Part shown: in pieces, positions 45,553-59,300 of the stretch
How the letters are laid out: every line of letters begins with the position of its first letter
Numbering within the stretch: the first letter of the stretch is position 1
Assembly (NCBI GenBank): GCA_030248215.1
Contig: JASANG010000836.1
Span: forward strand, 1-64,000
DNA from: Enoplolaimus lenunculus
Lineage: Eukaryota > Nematoda > Enoplea > Enoplida > Thoracostomopsidae
DNA: 64,000 nucleotides
Direction of reading: 5' to 3'
Program-made: the position numbers and the translations under genes
Notes under the pieces: model-generated
Database searches by the model: none
Told to the model about the DNA's origin: nothing
What the model saw: the letters and a program-made list of their open reading frames with translations, nothing else

Positions 45553-45945
45553 GCGGCATCCACTTTTAGCTGCGCCCAGCAAGTAGAAAATGGAAACGTC
45601 AATTTTTCCATTACTGTTTTCAAAAACACGGGCGTGGAAAATTGAGTTTCTCAAAACTCGTCAACTGGTTAATTGATCTGTTTTTAAAACAGTATACGGA
45701 AATTGAAATAACAAATTGTAAAATTTGCAATTTCAATTTCCTACTACTAGTTTTGAAAAAGCGGACAGTAGTAAATTGAAACTTTTTTAAAACATGATTG
45801 GTAAACAGATAAGCAAAATTTGGGCAATGGTAAATTGACTTAAATTTAAAATTCAATTTCCCACAGCCCCTGTTTTTGAAAACAGTAATGGAAAATTGAC
45901 GTTTCCATTTTCCATTTGCTGGGCGCAACTAAAAGTAGATGACGC
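45553..45945. mobile_element. foldback MITE family H with ~95-bp inverted ends
   Basis: The left arm GCGGCATCCACTTTTAGCTG, GCGCCCAGCAAGTAGAAAAT and GGAAACGTCAATTTTTCCAT is mirrored at the right end by GCGTCATCTACTTTTAGTTG, GCGCCCAGCAAATGGAAAAT and so on, over about 95 bp. The interior continues the AATTTCAATTT theme. It is non-coding and single-copy within this window. Confidence 0.85.
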
Positions 45946-46125
45946 ATAACACGAAATTGGATAGTAAACGTACGTACCGGAATCGCCCAGCCGGAAGCGA
46001 CAGTTCAGGTGGGACTGTGATGTATATGTATTTATTCAAGAAACATTGGCTGCGTTGCTATTTTTGCCTACGTTTATTGCATTTTGGTGTCTGCAGAATT
46101 AAAGCCATTGTAGCGAAAAGTTTGC

Positions 46126-46205
46126 ATGACTGCATTGCTCAGTGATTAAACGTAAACGGACCGGTAATCCGTACGTTGTAAGTTCGAGCCCCATCGCATC
46201 CGTAG
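46126..46205 (+). repeat. tRNA-like sequence, probably SINE or tRNA pseudogene
   Basis: Contains CTCAGTGATTAAACG (A-box-like), a perfect 5-bp anticodon stem ACGGA/TCCGT enclosing CCGGTAA (a Thr GGT-type triplet) and AGTTCGAGCCC (B-box-like). Position 33 is C instead of T, and the T and acceptor stems do not pair, so a functional tRNA is unlikely. Confidence 0.4.
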
Positions 46206-46439
46206 TGGCATTTGCGTGAAGGGATCTATACGGTACCCGCTTAACTTAGAATTAAATTTAGGTTGTACGGATGTTCTGTGTGGATATGGATGCGTATTTT
46301 CAATTGATCATAGAGCATAAAAGCATTGTGTCAGATGTTTTCAAAGAAATGAACGAAATGCACACGTGTATAAATTCAGCAATTTGCAATAGCAATAGAT
46401 ATGTTAGCTCGCATACACTTTTCCACTGCAGTTAACGTT

Positions 46440-46645
46440 AATGCTTAGGCTTCGTAGGCTTAGCTAAGCCGTTTCAAAAACCTTAACCTGGTCTCGCACC
46501 CAAACCTAAAGCTTGAGCCTAAACCTAAAGCCGGAACATAAGTCTAAAGCCTGAATATAAGCCTAAAGCCGGAACCTAAGCCTAAAGCCTGAAAATAAGC
46601 CTAAAGCTTGAACGCCTAAAGCTTGAACCTAAGCCTAAGTCTGCG
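46440..46645 (-). repeat. TTAGGC-like array outside the MITE ends
   Basis: Repeated CCTAAAGCC(T/G)GAA(C/T)(A/C)TAAG words, about 18 bp each, are a derivative of the CCTAAG theme. No MITE terminal repeats flank it. Confidence 0.7.
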
Positions 46646-47627
46646 GGTGGAGAAGTATATATGAATTGATAAGTTACTGTGATGGTATTCAATGAATATA
46701 ATGGCAGATGGCGAATAAGATGGGTCGTAGCTAAGGTGTGATTTCAAACTAACTTTTAAACTTGGAGTTCAAGCGTATGTAAGGTATTTATTACTCCGTG
46801 CGCGTGAGCTTTGGTATGCATGTTTTATGTGTTTTCTGAAAATTTGTGTAGTTATGATGCCATCTAATATCTATTATGTATATATACATTAACATTTATA
46901 TATTTATTCATGTAAATTTATAGATCTATTCGGTATTTTGTTCATGAACATCCGGCACAAGTATAGCTGCATATAATCACACTAGAATGCGACTCGGATG
47001 CGCAAAGAATACCGGAACCGGAGCCCCATAGTTCAATGCGTCGGGTAGTTGACTTTTTTACCGGAACCGGATGTTGTTAATCGAATACAGCAGCTTAGCT
47101 TGTGCACTATTGGATGTACTGTAGTCGCACGAAACCAACTTTTATTAAAATTGTTAGTTTGGATGTTTCAGCTTAATTTCAACCGAAAAAATGTAAATTT
47201 CTTAATTTGGCCGAAAACTACAATTGCAACGAGATGTACAATATCTTGTTCACGTGCAAAAATGCAAAAACCGGTTTATGATATCTAAGACCACAACCAT
47301 AAACATCCGGTATTTGGTGGATTTTTACCGGAACCGGATATTGGCTTTAAAGCTGTACACAATATCCGGCCGCTCGTTAGCCGTACGATAGGGGGATTGT
47401 AGTGTTTGCGCAATTTCTGTAGAGATTCTTAAGTATTGTCCAAATGTAACTGAAACGCAGTTTTTATGTATTCTATTTGAGGTTATCTTTTTTTTGTTTA
47501 TTATAAATAACATTTCTATTTATCATTCCATTTATTTACATTCCAGTATTAGTCGTATACTGTTGTTGTCGTTGTTGTAGTGAAAACGTTATGGTTTTAG
47601 AATGCATAGAATATCATTTCGTTACAG

Positions 47628-48183
47628 GATTTTGTAATATTTTACCACCGATTTATAACGGAGTTTATATCAAAGCTTTATGCCTACAGGTGTATTTAGG
47701 CTCAGTATTAATACTGGGTTTTCCAGGAAACTCGTTTCATAGATACGGTGGTTAACGGGATACAACTAAAAAGTCGGCGTTTGATTGCTGGACAACGATT
47801 GGAAAAGGTTTGTTTAAATTTTTTAAATTAGTTTAAATTTTTTAAATTTGTATAAGGTTTTTTAAAAAATTTAAAGGTTAAATCGCCGAGTAGTTTCAAA
47901 TCTGTGGTGCTGCCGCTGAATTTTAACTGTCAAAATTTGTGCAATGGTAAGTTTAAGAAAGATAATTTTGACAACATTTTAGTCGTTGTTTGCCAATGTC
48001 AACCAACATTTTAATTGTTTAATCTAAGTGCAATGTTGGCTGCGGTAGAGTTTGCCCATCTCGGACTCTGGTTGTTCTCGGCCCACCCTGCTCGCTACAT
48101 AAGTAGTTTGGTTGTTTGAAACATATTTTGCTCTGTTATAGGCAAGTCTTGCAGCTATTGGGTGGATACAATACCCGGCGAAT
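47628..48183 (+). CDS. possible unrecognised multi-exon gene fragment
   Basis: Four short frames flanked by splice-like sites join in consistent phase: 47628-47689 (after TTACAG), 47727-47807 (after TTCCAG), 47877-47946 (after AAAG, donor GTAAGT) and 48142-about 48183 (after TTATAG). The joined peptide contains ILPPIYNGVYIKALCLQ, ETRFIDTVVNGIQLKSRRL and VVLPLNFNCQNLCNG, then KSCSYWVDTIPGE. The spaced Cys residues suggest an extracellular or lumenal domain, but I recognise no family. The first two introns (37 and 69 bp) are far shorter than any other here. The last frame runs into the TTAGGC MITE at 48180, whose end sequence would have to supply the donor. Upstream and downstream exons were not found. 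It could be a real gene, a pseudogene remnant or coincidence. Confidence 0.35.
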
Positions 48184-48273
48184 GTATAGAACAGGGTTGT
48201 ATAAGCATAAGCCTATGCAAAAAATCAGTGTAAGCGTACTCTACTGCAGTCTGCCCGTGATGTTTATATGGGC
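48180..48273 (-). mobile_element. TTAGGC-bearing MITE, short copy A8
   Basis: GAATGTATAGAACAGGGTTG and CTGCCCGTGATGTTTATATGGGC are the two ends. The interior is reduced to one TATAAGCATAAGCCTATGC block. It sits directly at the end of the fourth putative exon above. Confidence 0.65.
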
Positions 48274-48493
48274 ACAATACCTTTATCTGTTTAGTCAGTC
48301 CATTCTAATCATAATGTAATTATTAATTACCCGTGTGAAAGTATTTGGTGTCGCTTGTATATCGGGATTATAAACATTTGTTGAAATAAAAATTGTCTTC
48401 TGTCTTTTAGAGCTGATAGAGTATGGTTGCCCAAGCATTGTCAAGTAAAAGCAATTCATATTTGGTTTAGTAGCTTATTGTCTTCGATTCTGT

Positions 48494-48676
48494 GGCACAT
48501 AAAGATCAGGGGCGGAACGTTTTTCTGCGGGACTAGGATACTTAGAGTAAAAGTTTAAGCAGACTATTTTTCTGCTTGTCTTAAGTAGGCTTAGGATTAA
48601 ACTAATTTTTACTTTTAGGCTAGGCTAATAGGGATATGCTTATAATACTGTTCCTTCTTTGTTCGTTACATTGGCC
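48494..48676 (+). mobile_element. TTAGGC-bearing MITE, copy A9
   Basis: GGCACATAAAGATCAGGGGC and TTCTTTGTTCGTTACATTGGCC are inverted ends with GGCTTAGG-type interior. The flanking octamers GATTCTGT and GGTTTTGT match at 6 of 8 positions. Confidence 0.8.
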
Positions 48677-50360
48677 GGTTTTGTTCCAGACTTGTTTTGT
48701 ACTTGGGAAGGTCGAAATGGTTTTTTCAGCAATTCACAACAAAACTGTATGCAGTTGTATTTATTGATTAAAACGAATTTTTATAAAACAGAAGTGTCTA
48801 CGTGAAATGAAACTTAACACCAACAACAAATAAGAAACCCGTAAATAAACCAAAATAATATAAATACAAATTTTATCATTCACCCGTAAAATATGTATCA
48901 TACCGTCAAATTGGCTCAGACGAGCCAAATGGTTGCTGGCCGCATTGACAAAGACGTCACAAAATTTGAAAATAATTTTCAATGAATTACAATTCCGTTT
49001 TGCAAGTTCAGAACATTCATTCAGAGATCGACGAATAAAATCTAATCGGTAACAAAAATTCTGTAATTTTCAAATTTTATAAAGTCTAAAACAAATTTTG
49101 CTCGTTAGTAAACAATTGAAGGCCATTTCAGTCAATACAGCCAGCTTTTACAACAATTTGAATATCCTAAGATTTAATGATCAAAAAAATCCTAAAGTTT
49201 TTGGCGTTTGTGAAATTAATTTTGTTATAAATTGTTCAATGTTCGCACGTTGACGGATGTTGCAATATTGCACGCTGGGTTGACGCAAAAAGTTCGCGTG
49301 CTGCAACACCAAAAAAGCGGATGTCCATGGCGATCCAAAGTCCTTTAAAGTCCTGATCAGATCCGATGCTGGTTAAGCGTTGTTAAGCCGGTTTAAAACC
49401 AGTTGCCGAAGTATCGGTTGGTACGGTCAGAGTAGGATTGTGTGCTTTTGCAAGCAGTTGGAATGATTTCAGTCCGTGTGAATGTGGTTGGTTTTGATTG
49501 GACGTGTGGGACAACTGAGCGTTGAGCATCATCTTGCCATTCAAGCGCTTCGCTGTCGGATTCGTCCAAGCAGGTGTATTCGATCTAAAATGTTTAAACA
49601 ATTTTTAGAAGCAAATTTTTATTTCGTGTCAAAAATACAAAATGCTTATCGCGTTTTGAAAAAATGTTTTAATATGATAAAATACGCATAAAGTTGCGTT
49701 TTGATAAACGATAAAAAACTCATTTTAAGTAAATAACATTTTCCTACAACAAAGCACTAATAATAATTTTTGCAAAATGTAAAATTATTCAATTTTAAGT
49801 CGTTTCAAATTTGAAATTTTACCTCTTGTCGGTTGGCTTGTTTCGGATAACTGCTATCTTCGCAAATTGGAACTGGAGTTTTTGAGAAACAAATTTTGTC
49901 CATTTTTTGAATGGTTTTAGTCACTGGGCGTGGTTCCATTTGGCTTTCGTGGCGGTATTCTGAAACAGAACAAAAGTTAATAAAAGAATGGTGAAGAATA
50001 AAAATGCAAACTGTAATATCAGTAGCTTATAACCACTGGTGTTATCGATGAAAACTCAAAAGCTGAATTAAGCTGTCTCTTGATAAGAATGTCACTGTTT
50101 GAAGATTTAATATGAATATTTGAATGTTGACTTCAACGCTGTTTACGCATTCATGGCCTATGAAACCAAACTTATGGCTTTCAAATAAAGGTTCAACATT
50201 TGCATTCATGTAAAACCTTGACGTTTTGACTTAAAAAGTTGATTTGTTCTGCAGAATTTTTTGTCATAAAATGATAAGACGTTACAACTTTTGCGGTTTC
50301 ATAACATTTGCCAGACCCCCGCCCACCCGTCAGAAATTTTTGGATCCGCCTCTGTATAAA
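48677..50360. other. intergenic stretch between the repeats and vitellogenin 3' end
   Basis: AT-rich DNA without a supported exon. Near 50290-50355 lies a reversed copy of the GGATCCGC-type dispersed repeat, directly beyond the vitellogenin stop codon. No convincing vitellogenin poly(A) signal was fixed. Confidence 0.4.
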
Positions 50361-53300
50361 TTAAAAATTTTGAGAGAAAAAATCAAAGCTGATACCAGAT
50401 GGAATTTCATACGAGTCTTGCTCGTTCGAGTCGGTGTATTGTGCATCGTAGCGGCATTCGTAATCGTCGCAAAAGTTGTTCAATTGTGGAAGTTCGCTTT
50501 GGCATTCATCGTCCTAAAATTAAAAAAATAATTTCGTTTTGATTTTCCCGGCACAATTTATAACCGTTTTAGGGCCGCTTTCCTTGTAATTTATATTTCT
50601 AAACGCACTGTGATCAATTGAGAATTCATTGTCAACAGTGGGAGCAAAACTTGTGAACCGTGGAAACAATACTAGAACCGTGGGAACACTACTAGAAGCG
50701 TGGGAACAATACTAGAACCGTGGGAACAATACTAGAGCCGTGGGAAAATATTAAGTGTCAACAACGCTAACAAACTCACGTTCAAGATGTATTCACGTTG
50801 GAATTGTCGCAAATCCGATCGTGGTTCAAACGATGGGCTTTGGAAGTCGTCATATTCGATGCTGTTCATGTGTCCACACAGACCACAGAGTTGGTTACGC
50901 AAAAGCGGTGACACTTTGATGTTGGTGCTAACGCCGTCAAAGTAGACTTTGAGTCCGGCTTCGTTGAAGCGGCAGACAACGTAACTGCCCATTTTCTGGC
51001 ATCTGCAAATATAAAAAATATTAATTTGTTTGATTTTTGCTTTAGTTTGGCTCGTGTAAAATTATTTAGCCGGCTCAATGGAACACAGAGCGGCTGGGGA
51101 ACTTAGAGACCAGGAAGCTTAGGCTTACGTTTAGGCTAAGGCGTGGAGTTAGGCTTAGGCTTAGGTTTGGTATTATGTTTAGATTTGCGCATTGGGCCAG
51201 AGTTTGGTTGAGGCTTGAGCTTATGTTTAGGTTTACGCTTGGGCTTAGGGTTTCATAGGTTTAGGCTAAGGTTTAGATGCTTGTTCAGATGAAAAACTTT
51301 GAATAGATGCAAAAATAGTTGAAAGAAATAGTTTGGAAACAATCGACACTGAAAATGTTGAAGTTTTTCTAGATCTGTGACAAATACAATTTTTGAATTT
51401 TCGACAGTCGATAAACACATTTTGAACTGAATATTTCATTTAAATTTAAATTTTTTAGAGTATAAAAAATAATACTTCTTTACTTACTTTTCAGCGTTTT
51501 CGTTCAAATAATCTTCTGGAGTTTCTTCAGAAACGTCGTATTCTTGTCCTTCAGATTGTACTTTGAATTGTCCGTTTTGTTTCTTGAGAATAACTTGACT
51601 TTCTTGCGTGATAATTTTGACGATCTGAAATAAAACAGAAAACATTTCATTTAACAAAACTAAAAACTTTGATATCTACACACACACTATAAATCCCAGT
51701 GAGTTGATTTTAACTCAGAATCAGTTGAATTAGTCTTTCTGAGTTAGGACTTTTAGAACTCAGAATTCAGTCAATAAGACTCACTTCGAGTAAATTATTC
51801 AACTCACCCGGAATTAACTGAATGTAGAGTGGGAATCAACTCAGCTCAGAATCCGTTAACGTTCACTGTTATTAACTCAGAAATAACTAACTTTCCAGCT
51901 GAGTTGATTATTCTACCAATTAGAATTTGCAGTGCATATGTATAAGACAGACAGCTAAACTCAAACAACAAAATTAAACATTAAATCCAAAGTCTGCTTT
52001 ATCCCAAAACGACCCACTTATCATAGGTTTTAATAATTTTAAAATTTAAAACTGAAAGTTTCATAAACCAATTATAATTTAAGAATTTGAAAACGCAAAC
52101 AATTTCGTTCAAAAAATTACACAAAAATTCCACCTTCTTGTTTAATTACGAAAAATACCGAATATTTTTGAAATAAAAATGATTCCAACGAAATTTAATT
52201 TTGAATTTTTTGCAATTTAAAGTTTTTTTTTATTTAAGAAAATGACGGAAAAAACATACCTTTTTGTTTGATTGTTCGTTTTGCTTTTTGACCAAAACAA
52301 CAAATCGTTGTCGTTCCGAACAGTCTTTGGCGACAACTGAGAAACAGTCGCTGAGTTGAGCACGGTATTGTTGGTTATCGAACGTTTTGATGTAGTTGTT
52401 TTGGATTTTGCATACTGGATTGACTGAAACAATTTAAGTAATTGGTATAATTTCATTACTTTTGAATGTCAAAAATTTATCTAAAATTTATAATAATTTT
52501 ATTGATGTTTGGTGATTTGTTCAATGTTAAATAACGGCGGTTTAAATTGAGTAAAATTTCAACTTATTTTCTGATTCTATATCTCTCCGATATTTTTCAT
52601 GCTCTCTGTTTGCTAAAAACCAAGAAGGAGACGAACAGAAAGTATATAAATTTTTAAACCAGACTCAATCTATATAATTAAGCCTGAAACGTCCCACATA
52701 CGTATTTTGGATAATGTTCCAGCTGAATTTTATAATCGTATGCAAATTAAATGTATGAATATATTTCGTTAATATGTACAGTTCTAGGAATATTATCTAA
52801 GTTTTGTTCATGTGTTCTATAACATTTTAAGCTGTGTTCTGGCGTTTTTGCGGGTAATATGTTGGCGTCGGTTGCCAATATTGAATCCAAATTGACTAGT
52901 GTTACCAAGATTGCATGATACAAGACTGTGCAACTCTAGGAGATCCTCGTGGTACAAAATGTACCACCGGGCGTTGCGTTTTTGACCACCCCTCCCCTTG
53001 TTTAAATGGGGTCGCTCTCACATGCAATAACCCTAAATTAAACTATAAGCGGAACAAAGCTTTATGCCAAATACATAAAGTGCCAATGTTCACACAATGG
53101 TTGTACTCACCTCTAACAAAGAGGGGTTGTGCAAAAACACAACGCGTGCCGGATACATTCTTTTCTACGACAAAATGTGCTCAGTTGCATACTCTTGTTG
53201 AAGTATGAATCATTCCACTCTTGGTGTTACAAATAGTGAATAAAATTAGCTAAAATGTAAAGCTTACACGAATAGCTGGAATCTTCAGAGAGCATATCTT

Positions 53301-56300
53301 CAGAAAACGCGTTGACGAACGATCGTTTGACATTGAGTCGTGGCAGACGTGGCATACGGATATCGGTGATGGTGACGTTTTCACGTGGGCTCTGAAATAT
53401 GCAAATGAATCAGTAGAAGTACAGCAGATTGTTTTTTATTTCAATGAGTGAAAAACTAAAATTTGCACCAAGTTTGACCGTTATTAAACAACAGTCAATA
53501 ATTGTTTTAATTGAAACACAAACTTTACAAACTGTAATAATCAAGAGCACAAGTTTTTGGTTTTCGATTAAGCTTAGTGAGCAGGTCCCGGGCCATTAGC
53601 CAAGGGTGCCCAGGATTGGCTCAGCCCTCCATTGGCAAATTTTGGACCCTCCCGCCTACGAAGTTTTCAACCTTGCTTGTAATTCATTGAAAACCCTGAA
53701 ATGTTCCTCTGACAACATATTAGCCGCTCCCCTAGCAAGGTGAGCTGGTTACGGGCCGGGCAGGTCGTTAACACGGGCTTAGACGCCGATGGTAAAGTTA
53801 CCAAAATGCTGAGTTGTACCTTGATGGTAATGTTGACACGTTGATGATCCTTAGCATCCATACGAACGATCATTTGAACTTGATTGGTCGGATTTCGAAC
53901 TTGGATCGAAGCGACATCGCTGTTCCAGTAGTATGCGGTTTTCAACGAACGCAACAATTTGCTGGTCACATTTTGTACGCTCACTGGGACCTACAACCGC
54001 AAATAAACATGGGTTGCGTGTAATATTCCAAACCGTCTAAATAAGACGGGGCCCATGTTACTTTAAGGGGCGTCCAGGTTTCTGGTGGGTCTATAAAAGA
54101 GTAGGTTTAATTTCTGAATTACATTTTTTTTGCTTAGGCGTAGGTTTAGGCTTGGGCTTAGGAACACATTTTTGCAACGCTAAGCTATAACTCCACTGTT
54201 ACGCCCCAAAGAACAGAACCCAAAAAGCTGTGAATATACTATTTCAATAATTCACACCGGGGGAACTCTAAAGCGAACAGCCTTGTCAAAATTAGATTTT
54301 CTACATAATTTCATTTTCGAATACCTATGCCCATGTATGTACATAAACACTAGTATTAATATGGTTCTGCCCTGATTGTTTGTTTAGTAAACATTAATTT
54401 TTGTAGCATAAATAGTGTTTTATGGTCACAAAAATTCGTTGGAACGATGCCCAAAATATTCGTATCGTAAACAGCTTTCAGAACGAAAAACAAATAAACA
54501 GCTTACGTTGTTGTATCGAACAGTGACGGTGTGTTTGTTCATGAATGACGCTTGTTTCAAGTAATCGTAGCATGAAATTGGCGATTCATCACCGTATGTT
54601 CGGCATTCGTGGTATGATTCGCGGTTTTCACGTTCTTCGCGCAGTTGGTTACGAGTGCGTTCCGACGATGACTGAAACAAAATAAATAAAATATTAACAA
54701 CAATTGATCAATTATAAAACCTATATGTTAAAGCTGGAACGCCCCACATACTTTACGTATTTTGGGCAACGTTGCAGCAGATTTGTATATCCATATGCAA
54801 ATTTGCTTCTAGTTTGTTATTTTCTTGAATTGTCAATCAAGTTTCAACGATTAAGTGCAGACTTGATTGAACAAATGTTTCTAAACATATGCCAAGAAAG
54901 TTGCACATTTGTGCAACTATACGGAATGACTAGTGTAGATTTAAGAAGAACAATAATAATAACTATTCGTGTAACTTTGCGCAATGCGCAAAAGTGTTAG
55001 CAAATGCATAAAAATCTGTATACAAATTTTTCAATTATAGAACAATCACGTTTGTGTGCTATGAAAATATTGTAAACAAAATATGCTGGGAACTTGTCCA
55101 AAATACGCATGTGGTGCGTTCCAGCTTTAATATATAAATAGCAACAATAATAATATGAAACGACCTCAAATTGAAGATGCAACCGGTTAATATGATTTTA
55201 TCAACTCCTGTACCAATTTTAAGCTCAATAACTGCAGTAGTGAGTTCGAAAACCTATTACTAACTGACGATGCTGCTATACACATTTGAGAATATGGTGC
55301 CCTCATGGTTGGATTCAATTCTAAAAACTACTTTCGAGATTCGGTTAAAATTTATAATTTAAGCTCGTGAGTGGACTTTAAACTTACGCTAATTTGGACG
55401 AAGTTGTTTTCTTGGCAAGTTTGCCCCCATTTTAGTTCAGTGTGGTGTGCAACACGTTTGCCTTGAACCGATTCCATATCGTACGGCACTGATGGGTACA
55501 ACACTTCGCTGTTCAAGCACATCTGAAAATTAAACAAAAAATATAAAATTAAACAAAAAATTTAAAATTAAACAAAAAAAGATAATTCGTTTAAAATTAA
55601 ATTTTCAACAAAAAATGTGTATTTTTCAACGTTTCAGAATAACAGCGACGAGAGATGAGGAATAAATATCGACTGCAGCAATTTTTGAAAAATGGAAAAA
55701 ATCCACTTTTAGTAAACTTTTTAGAACAAATAAAAGTTTTTATATATTTATAAATCAGAATTTTTTGCCTAAAATGAAATTTTAGCTACGCGACTACAGA
55801 TTAGCGCAAAAATGCGTATTAAAGGGGCCAATTAGAAAATTATTTGGCTTCATTTGAGAAACAAAGATCTTAGGTTTTCTCGCGTTGCACTTACTTCAAA
55901 TGGTTGTTGCGAGCGTCGGCTAAGTTTAGCGACGAGTTTGCCAAAGCGTCCTTTGAGCGATCCAGTTGCACGCAGTTCCATCAAGTAGTGGACTGGACGA
56001 GAGCTTCCAGAGTTTTTGAGCTAAAATGTTACAAAAAAAATAATTTTATATTTTTCTCGCGTTAAAAAATTAACAGAAATTAGTTTAACTTGAAAATGTC
56101 CTTAAATTGAAGAACAGCCAGAAGTTAATTTTAACTTTCGCTTATGTTTATGAATAGGCTAAAAATGGTATGCTAAAGCGGCCAATGTAAAGAATTGGGC
56201 CGGAACAGTATTATAAGCATATTCCTAATCCTAAGCCTATAAGCCTAAGCCTAAGAGTAAGAATGAGTTTATTCCTAAGCCTAAGCGTAAACCTAAGCCT

Positions 56301-59300
56301 AAGCAAAGCAAAAAATTGGTCTAAAGCTTAAGCTTACTCTATTCTAGTCCCGCAAAAAACCGTTCCGTCCCTGATCTTTACACAGGCCGCTAAAGTTTTT
56401 CGTTTGAGTGTTCGAAACCTAAGCCAAAGCCTAACGGTGCTTTACTTGTTTGCCTTAAATTTCTGCCACCCAGCTGACTATAGGCCAGCGCTATGCAGGA
56501 GAGATACAGCGAATAAACGAGACTTACTTCAGCAATGATTTCGCCAAACCGGCTGTGAGTCGACGAGAAATCTTTTTCAATTTCTTCCGAAGATTCGCTG
56601 TCGCTTGACGTTTCGTCACGCCATTCAGTTTTCATAAGCATCGATTGCAACGGTTCGTTGACTTTACGCGAGCCGGACAGATTGATTTTCAGTTCAACCT
56701 AGAAAAAATTCTCAAAATTTATTATTAAAAACGTTGATTTGTTCATAATTGTAAACTTTACTTTTATTAAAAATGAAAACATTTTTTTAAACTAATTTCT
56801 GTTGATAAAATATTAATTACGAATTACGCATCGTTCCGAGTTTTGTTGCCTTCAATGGAGGATGTAGATTCGAATTTGTTAATTAAATTTTGAACTCACT
56901 TCGCGAGTATTGTCACTGGATGGCTCAGCTCGGATGATGAGCTTGTTCGGTCCAGACAACGGGCAGACTGGAAGATCACGTGAGTCGTATTGAGTTGCCA
57001 TTGGAGTGTATTTCGACCACAAACGCAGTTTCAATCCGAGGATCGTTTTTTCGGTGTCGACCTGAAATAAAAAATTATTTTTTAATATTTTTCACATTTT
57101 TCGTATCATTAATTTATTAGTTTTTAAGAAATTGTGGCAGAGTTAAAATTCCAAGTTAGCTTGGCATTATTTGAAGTTGGAAATTAAGCTGGTAGTCTTC
57201 GTTGAATTTAGGTTTTGTTATTATAATATCGTCAGGAACATTTTTGTATTTTTCGCAAAACTGAATCGATGTTGGCTTATAAAATCCCAACATGCAGGTC
57301 CCGAGAAAAAACGCGATAAAAAAGCATCAGCTCCGCTTATAAACACATTGTGGACTGTTACACAGGCCGCAGACTATTAGGAAACAAAAAGACTGGATAA
57401 CTAAACTTAAACACTGGTCAGTTTTGGCTTAGGTCTAGGTTTAGGCTTAGAAGGCAGAGCGCTATATAATTGTAATGGGTTATCAAATCGAATACACTTA
57501 CCAATTGTTTTCGGTTAACTTCTTCAGCGAAGACAACTTTTTCTTCAGCGTGTTTCATCACTTTCAAGTGTGTCATTGGTTCGCGAACAAATGTGATCGG
57601 TTCAGTTTCAACGTCGAGAAGGGTCTTCGAGTTCGATGGAGCTTCAACGATCAGTCGCATTTCGCGTTTTGGAACATTGACATGAACTCGGCCACTCAAC
57701 GGAAGTTGAGCTTTCAATTGACCGCGGACACGGACACCGGATGGAGTCAGTGGGTTCCACACTTCGACGGTTTGTTCCATTTTCATTGCGATGCTGCAAT
57801 TTAAAAAAAACTGGGTTAGAATGAATGTGGTATCCGTCGAAACGTACGCCTGTATTCTCAAATGTGTGTAGCACCTATCAACAGTTGATGATGTGTCTTG
57901 TTAATTTCGATTCACTGAATGGCCAGTTTTGAAAATTAGCACATTTTCTCAAATTTGATTTGTTCCTTGGTTTAGGGAACTTTGATAAACCCACTTGAAA
58001 ATAAAGTTTAGTTGTGAGGTTTAATCCCTCTATCCATTACGGAATTGTGCTACTAATTGTTTAATATCCATAGTTTTGCTGGAATCGTAATTCTATTAAA
58101 CGTGTTTAAGAGGCGGCATATTAGCGTATAAGAAGCCACAATGGGAAATTTCATTTTTTAAATAACTTTTTTGGGGAAAATGTGAAATATTATTTGAAAA
58201 AATCCATTTCAAAAAGTCAAAAGTGAATATAATTTCTCAAATGAAAAGCGATATTTTACCTTGGTCGAAGATTGGCTTTGATTTGCAAGTTGTTGAGTTT
58301 TCCTTCAGCTTTGACTGATCCGTGCAATTTCATAACGACTGGAGTTTTTTGCTTGATGATCATTGGCAAACCGCACGATGTTGGCAGTTTCATTTGAGAA
58401 TCAGCCAGCATTGTTGCGTGATGCCAGTGCACTCGGCGTTCTTCGCCAGTGTTAATCATTTGTTGCCACGATTGGCGTTGGAAATATTCTGAAAAATCAA
58501 AAACAAAATTAAATATTTTAAAACTGTCGCTAAAATTCAAAAATGTGCCGAAAAATTTTATTCCTGCTTTCTGCTGCAAAAAAACAATTTTGTTTCAAAT
58601 CAATAAAATAAAAACAACGAAAACAAACAAACAATAATAATAGAGATAAACAAAATTTAAACATACCCGAATCGACCAAGTAGTCAATCATTTCGCGTGA
58701 AATTGGCATGAATCCGCTTTCTTGTCCGTTCATTCGCCAGTAAGTGTATGCTTTCGGTGATGATTCGTAGCTGTCGCGGTTCGAGATTTGTAGCTGAAAA
58801 CAGCAAAAAATAGAATTAAAAATTTAAAAATATTTACAAAAGTAAGTAAAATCCAACAACAGTTGGAGCATAAATTGCCGACGTCAACCCGTCTTCCCGC
58901 TTGCTAGTTGCAGCTAAAGTTCTCATCACAAAAACTTGCATATGTGAATAGGGCTTAAATTTACTCTCCAAGCTGGCAATAAATGTTCAAAACTACACAA
59001 AGTTGAAACTACTTATGGTTTGAAAAAATCTGGTTTTAAAAATTCTCATAACCTAAAACCTTAATATTTGGTTTCGTCAATGTAAAAGTTAGCGAATTCA
59101 AAAAATAAATTTCTGTGAATTTAAACCAAAATACATTTTTCCAACTAACTTTTTGAGCAATTTTCTTCAAGTATTGTGCGAACGAGTTGGTGCTGCGTGG
59201 ATGACGGTTGAGCAGTTCGTTGAATTCGTACGATCCTTCCTTGGTCCAAACATCAGAAATCAGACGCGACAGTTGTTCGGTTCGGAGACCAGCCTGTAAA

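Larger units (their letters stand above)
43481..47627. other. intergenic region downstream of rab-3, repeats only
   Basis: Contains a family F element (43703-43842), TTAGGC MITE fragment A7 (44681-44760), a long-armed foldback MITE (45553-45945), a tRNA-like sequence (46126-46205), a TTAGGC-like CCTAAAGCC array (46440-46645) and CCGG-type MITE debris (46925-47390). No gene recognised. Confidence 0.5.

Noticed and set aside
46126-46205. Functional tRNA-Thr gene
   Set aside because: The anticodon stem pairs, but the T and acceptor stems do not and position 33 is C.
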